Shown: positions 21,595 through 22,178 of the stretch, piece after piece
Layout: each line of letters starts with the position of its first letter
How positions within the stretch are numbered: position 1 is the stretch's first letter
Assembly: GCA_041394885.1 (NCBI GenBank)
Contig: JAWKHI010000069.1
Location: 1-22,178, forward strand
Direction of reading: 5' to 3'
Origin: DSOI01 sp041394885
GTDB lineage: Bacteria > Acidobacteriota > Terriglobia > Bryobacterales > Bryobacteraceae
DNA: 22,178 nucleotides
Notes under the pieces: model-generated
Databases searched by the model: none
What the model saw: the letters and a program-made list of their open reading frames with translations, nothing else
What the model was told of the DNA's origin: nothing
Program-made: the position numbers and the translations under genes

Positions 21595-22178
21595 CAGAAG
21601 GCGATGCCCTTCCTTGCCATCCCCGTCGAGTGCGAGAAGCCTGGCCTTCCCGACGTGCGCCGTGAAGGGGAAGTAAGCGCCCGGCGTGTTGCGGGCGAGC
21701 ACCAGCGCCTTGTTAAAGAGCCGGATCGCATCATTGGGCCGACCAAACTCCGCGAAGCCCTCCCCTAACGCCGTCTGATACCGGATCTGTGCTGCCACGT
21801 CGCCGGACGCCCCCGCCGCCAGAAACGCCTGGCCCACGAGCGTCAACGACTCCCGCAGTTCACCCTTCAGAAAGGCGATGGTCCCGAGTTCGCCCTTCGC
21901 GCGCGACTCCCAATCGCCAGCCCCGATCGCGGCGGCGATCTCCAGCGCCTCGTTCCAACTCGCCTCAGCAGCGTCAAGATCGCGCTGGAACTCCAGGTCG
22001 CCCTGAACACATAGCAGATGGAGGCGGAGCTTCCGATCGGTGGCCGATGTCGGATGCGACAGCAATGCCGCGATCCGATGCGCCGCGGCATCCAGCGGTT
22101 CGCGCTCCAGGTCCGAACGAATCAGAACGGCCTCATGGAGCAGTCTCGTCGCCTCGTCCGGCGGGATGGGCCGCGACT
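21591..22178 (-). pseudogene. TPR-repeat protein, 3' end lost at a rearrangement junction, 5' end outside window
   Basis: On the minus strand the frame is open from the window edge. It encodes tetratricopeptide-like helices: DAAEASWNEALEIAAAIG, ESRAKGELGTIAFLKGEL, YQTALGEGFAEFGRPNDA and IRLFNKALVLARNTPGAY, ending HVGKARLLALDGDGKEG and HRLLET. After about 21591 the frame continues to a stop at 21430, but that part (MCRSSLPRAQVVIFSNC) is the antisense of the GTPase fragment, so the authentic protein is broken there. TPR arrays mediate protein contacts; partner domains, often CHAT, caspase-like or kinase, may lie upstream outside the window. Confidence 0.65.

Overview
The window looks like a chromosomal segment of a GC-rich soil or sediment bacterium, most likely an acidobacterium of the Solibacter/Bryobacter type. 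That assignment is inferred from gene content only: secreted DUF1592/DUF1552 and DUF1549/DUF1553/DUF1501 multihaem-type pairs, Tat-exported TIM-barrel isomerases, a YCF48-like protein, and jelly-roll plus SpoIIE phosphatase paralogues in tandem. There is no rRNA, tRNA, CRISPR array or recognisable transposase.

Left part (1-9170) holds export and degradation functions. On the minus strand run a xylose-isomerase-like TIM barrel, a DUF1592-family cytochrome-c-like protein, and a DUF1552 Tat protein cut by the window edge and overlapping its upstream partner by ATGA. Divergent from them, only 20 bp away, start a DUF1549/DUF1553 (PSD1-type) c-type cytochrome and its DUF1501 partner. Several first genes here have a -10 box exactly 6 nt before the start codon and no Shine-Dalgarno, which suggests leaderless mRNAs.

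Middle part (9171-12261) holds a SAM methyltransferase with an apparent ATC start behind a perfect AGGAGG, a bactofilin, a divergent GAF-domain protein and a YCF48-like exported protein.

Region 12262-13534 has no convincing protein gene. It contains the most unusual object of the window: a roughly 598-nt, highly structured RNA candidate (12418-13015). Its 5' and 3' ends pair as a perfect 11-bp helix. A TTGACT-N17-CATTCT promoter would start transcription at the helix, and a T run follows it.

Region 13535-17409 is a signalling module: a GAF/AAA+/Fis (NtrC-like) regulator, and divergently an overlapping STAS - SpoIIE phosphatase - RsbW kinase - STAS partner-switching operon, without a sigma factor in sight.

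Region 17410-22178 is a rearranged zone. It holds remains of a tandem array of jelly-roll/membrane/SpoIIE phosphatase genes: one with two internal deletions, one reduced to its 3' end, and one lacking the phosphatase but carrying a 453-bp-period internal duplication. Between the copies sits an inverted nucleotidyltransferase/small-protein pair resembling a toxin-antitoxin module. After it come a dynamin-like GTPase fragment lacking both ends and, head to head across a junction near 21590, a TPR gene that lacks its 3' end and runs off the window.
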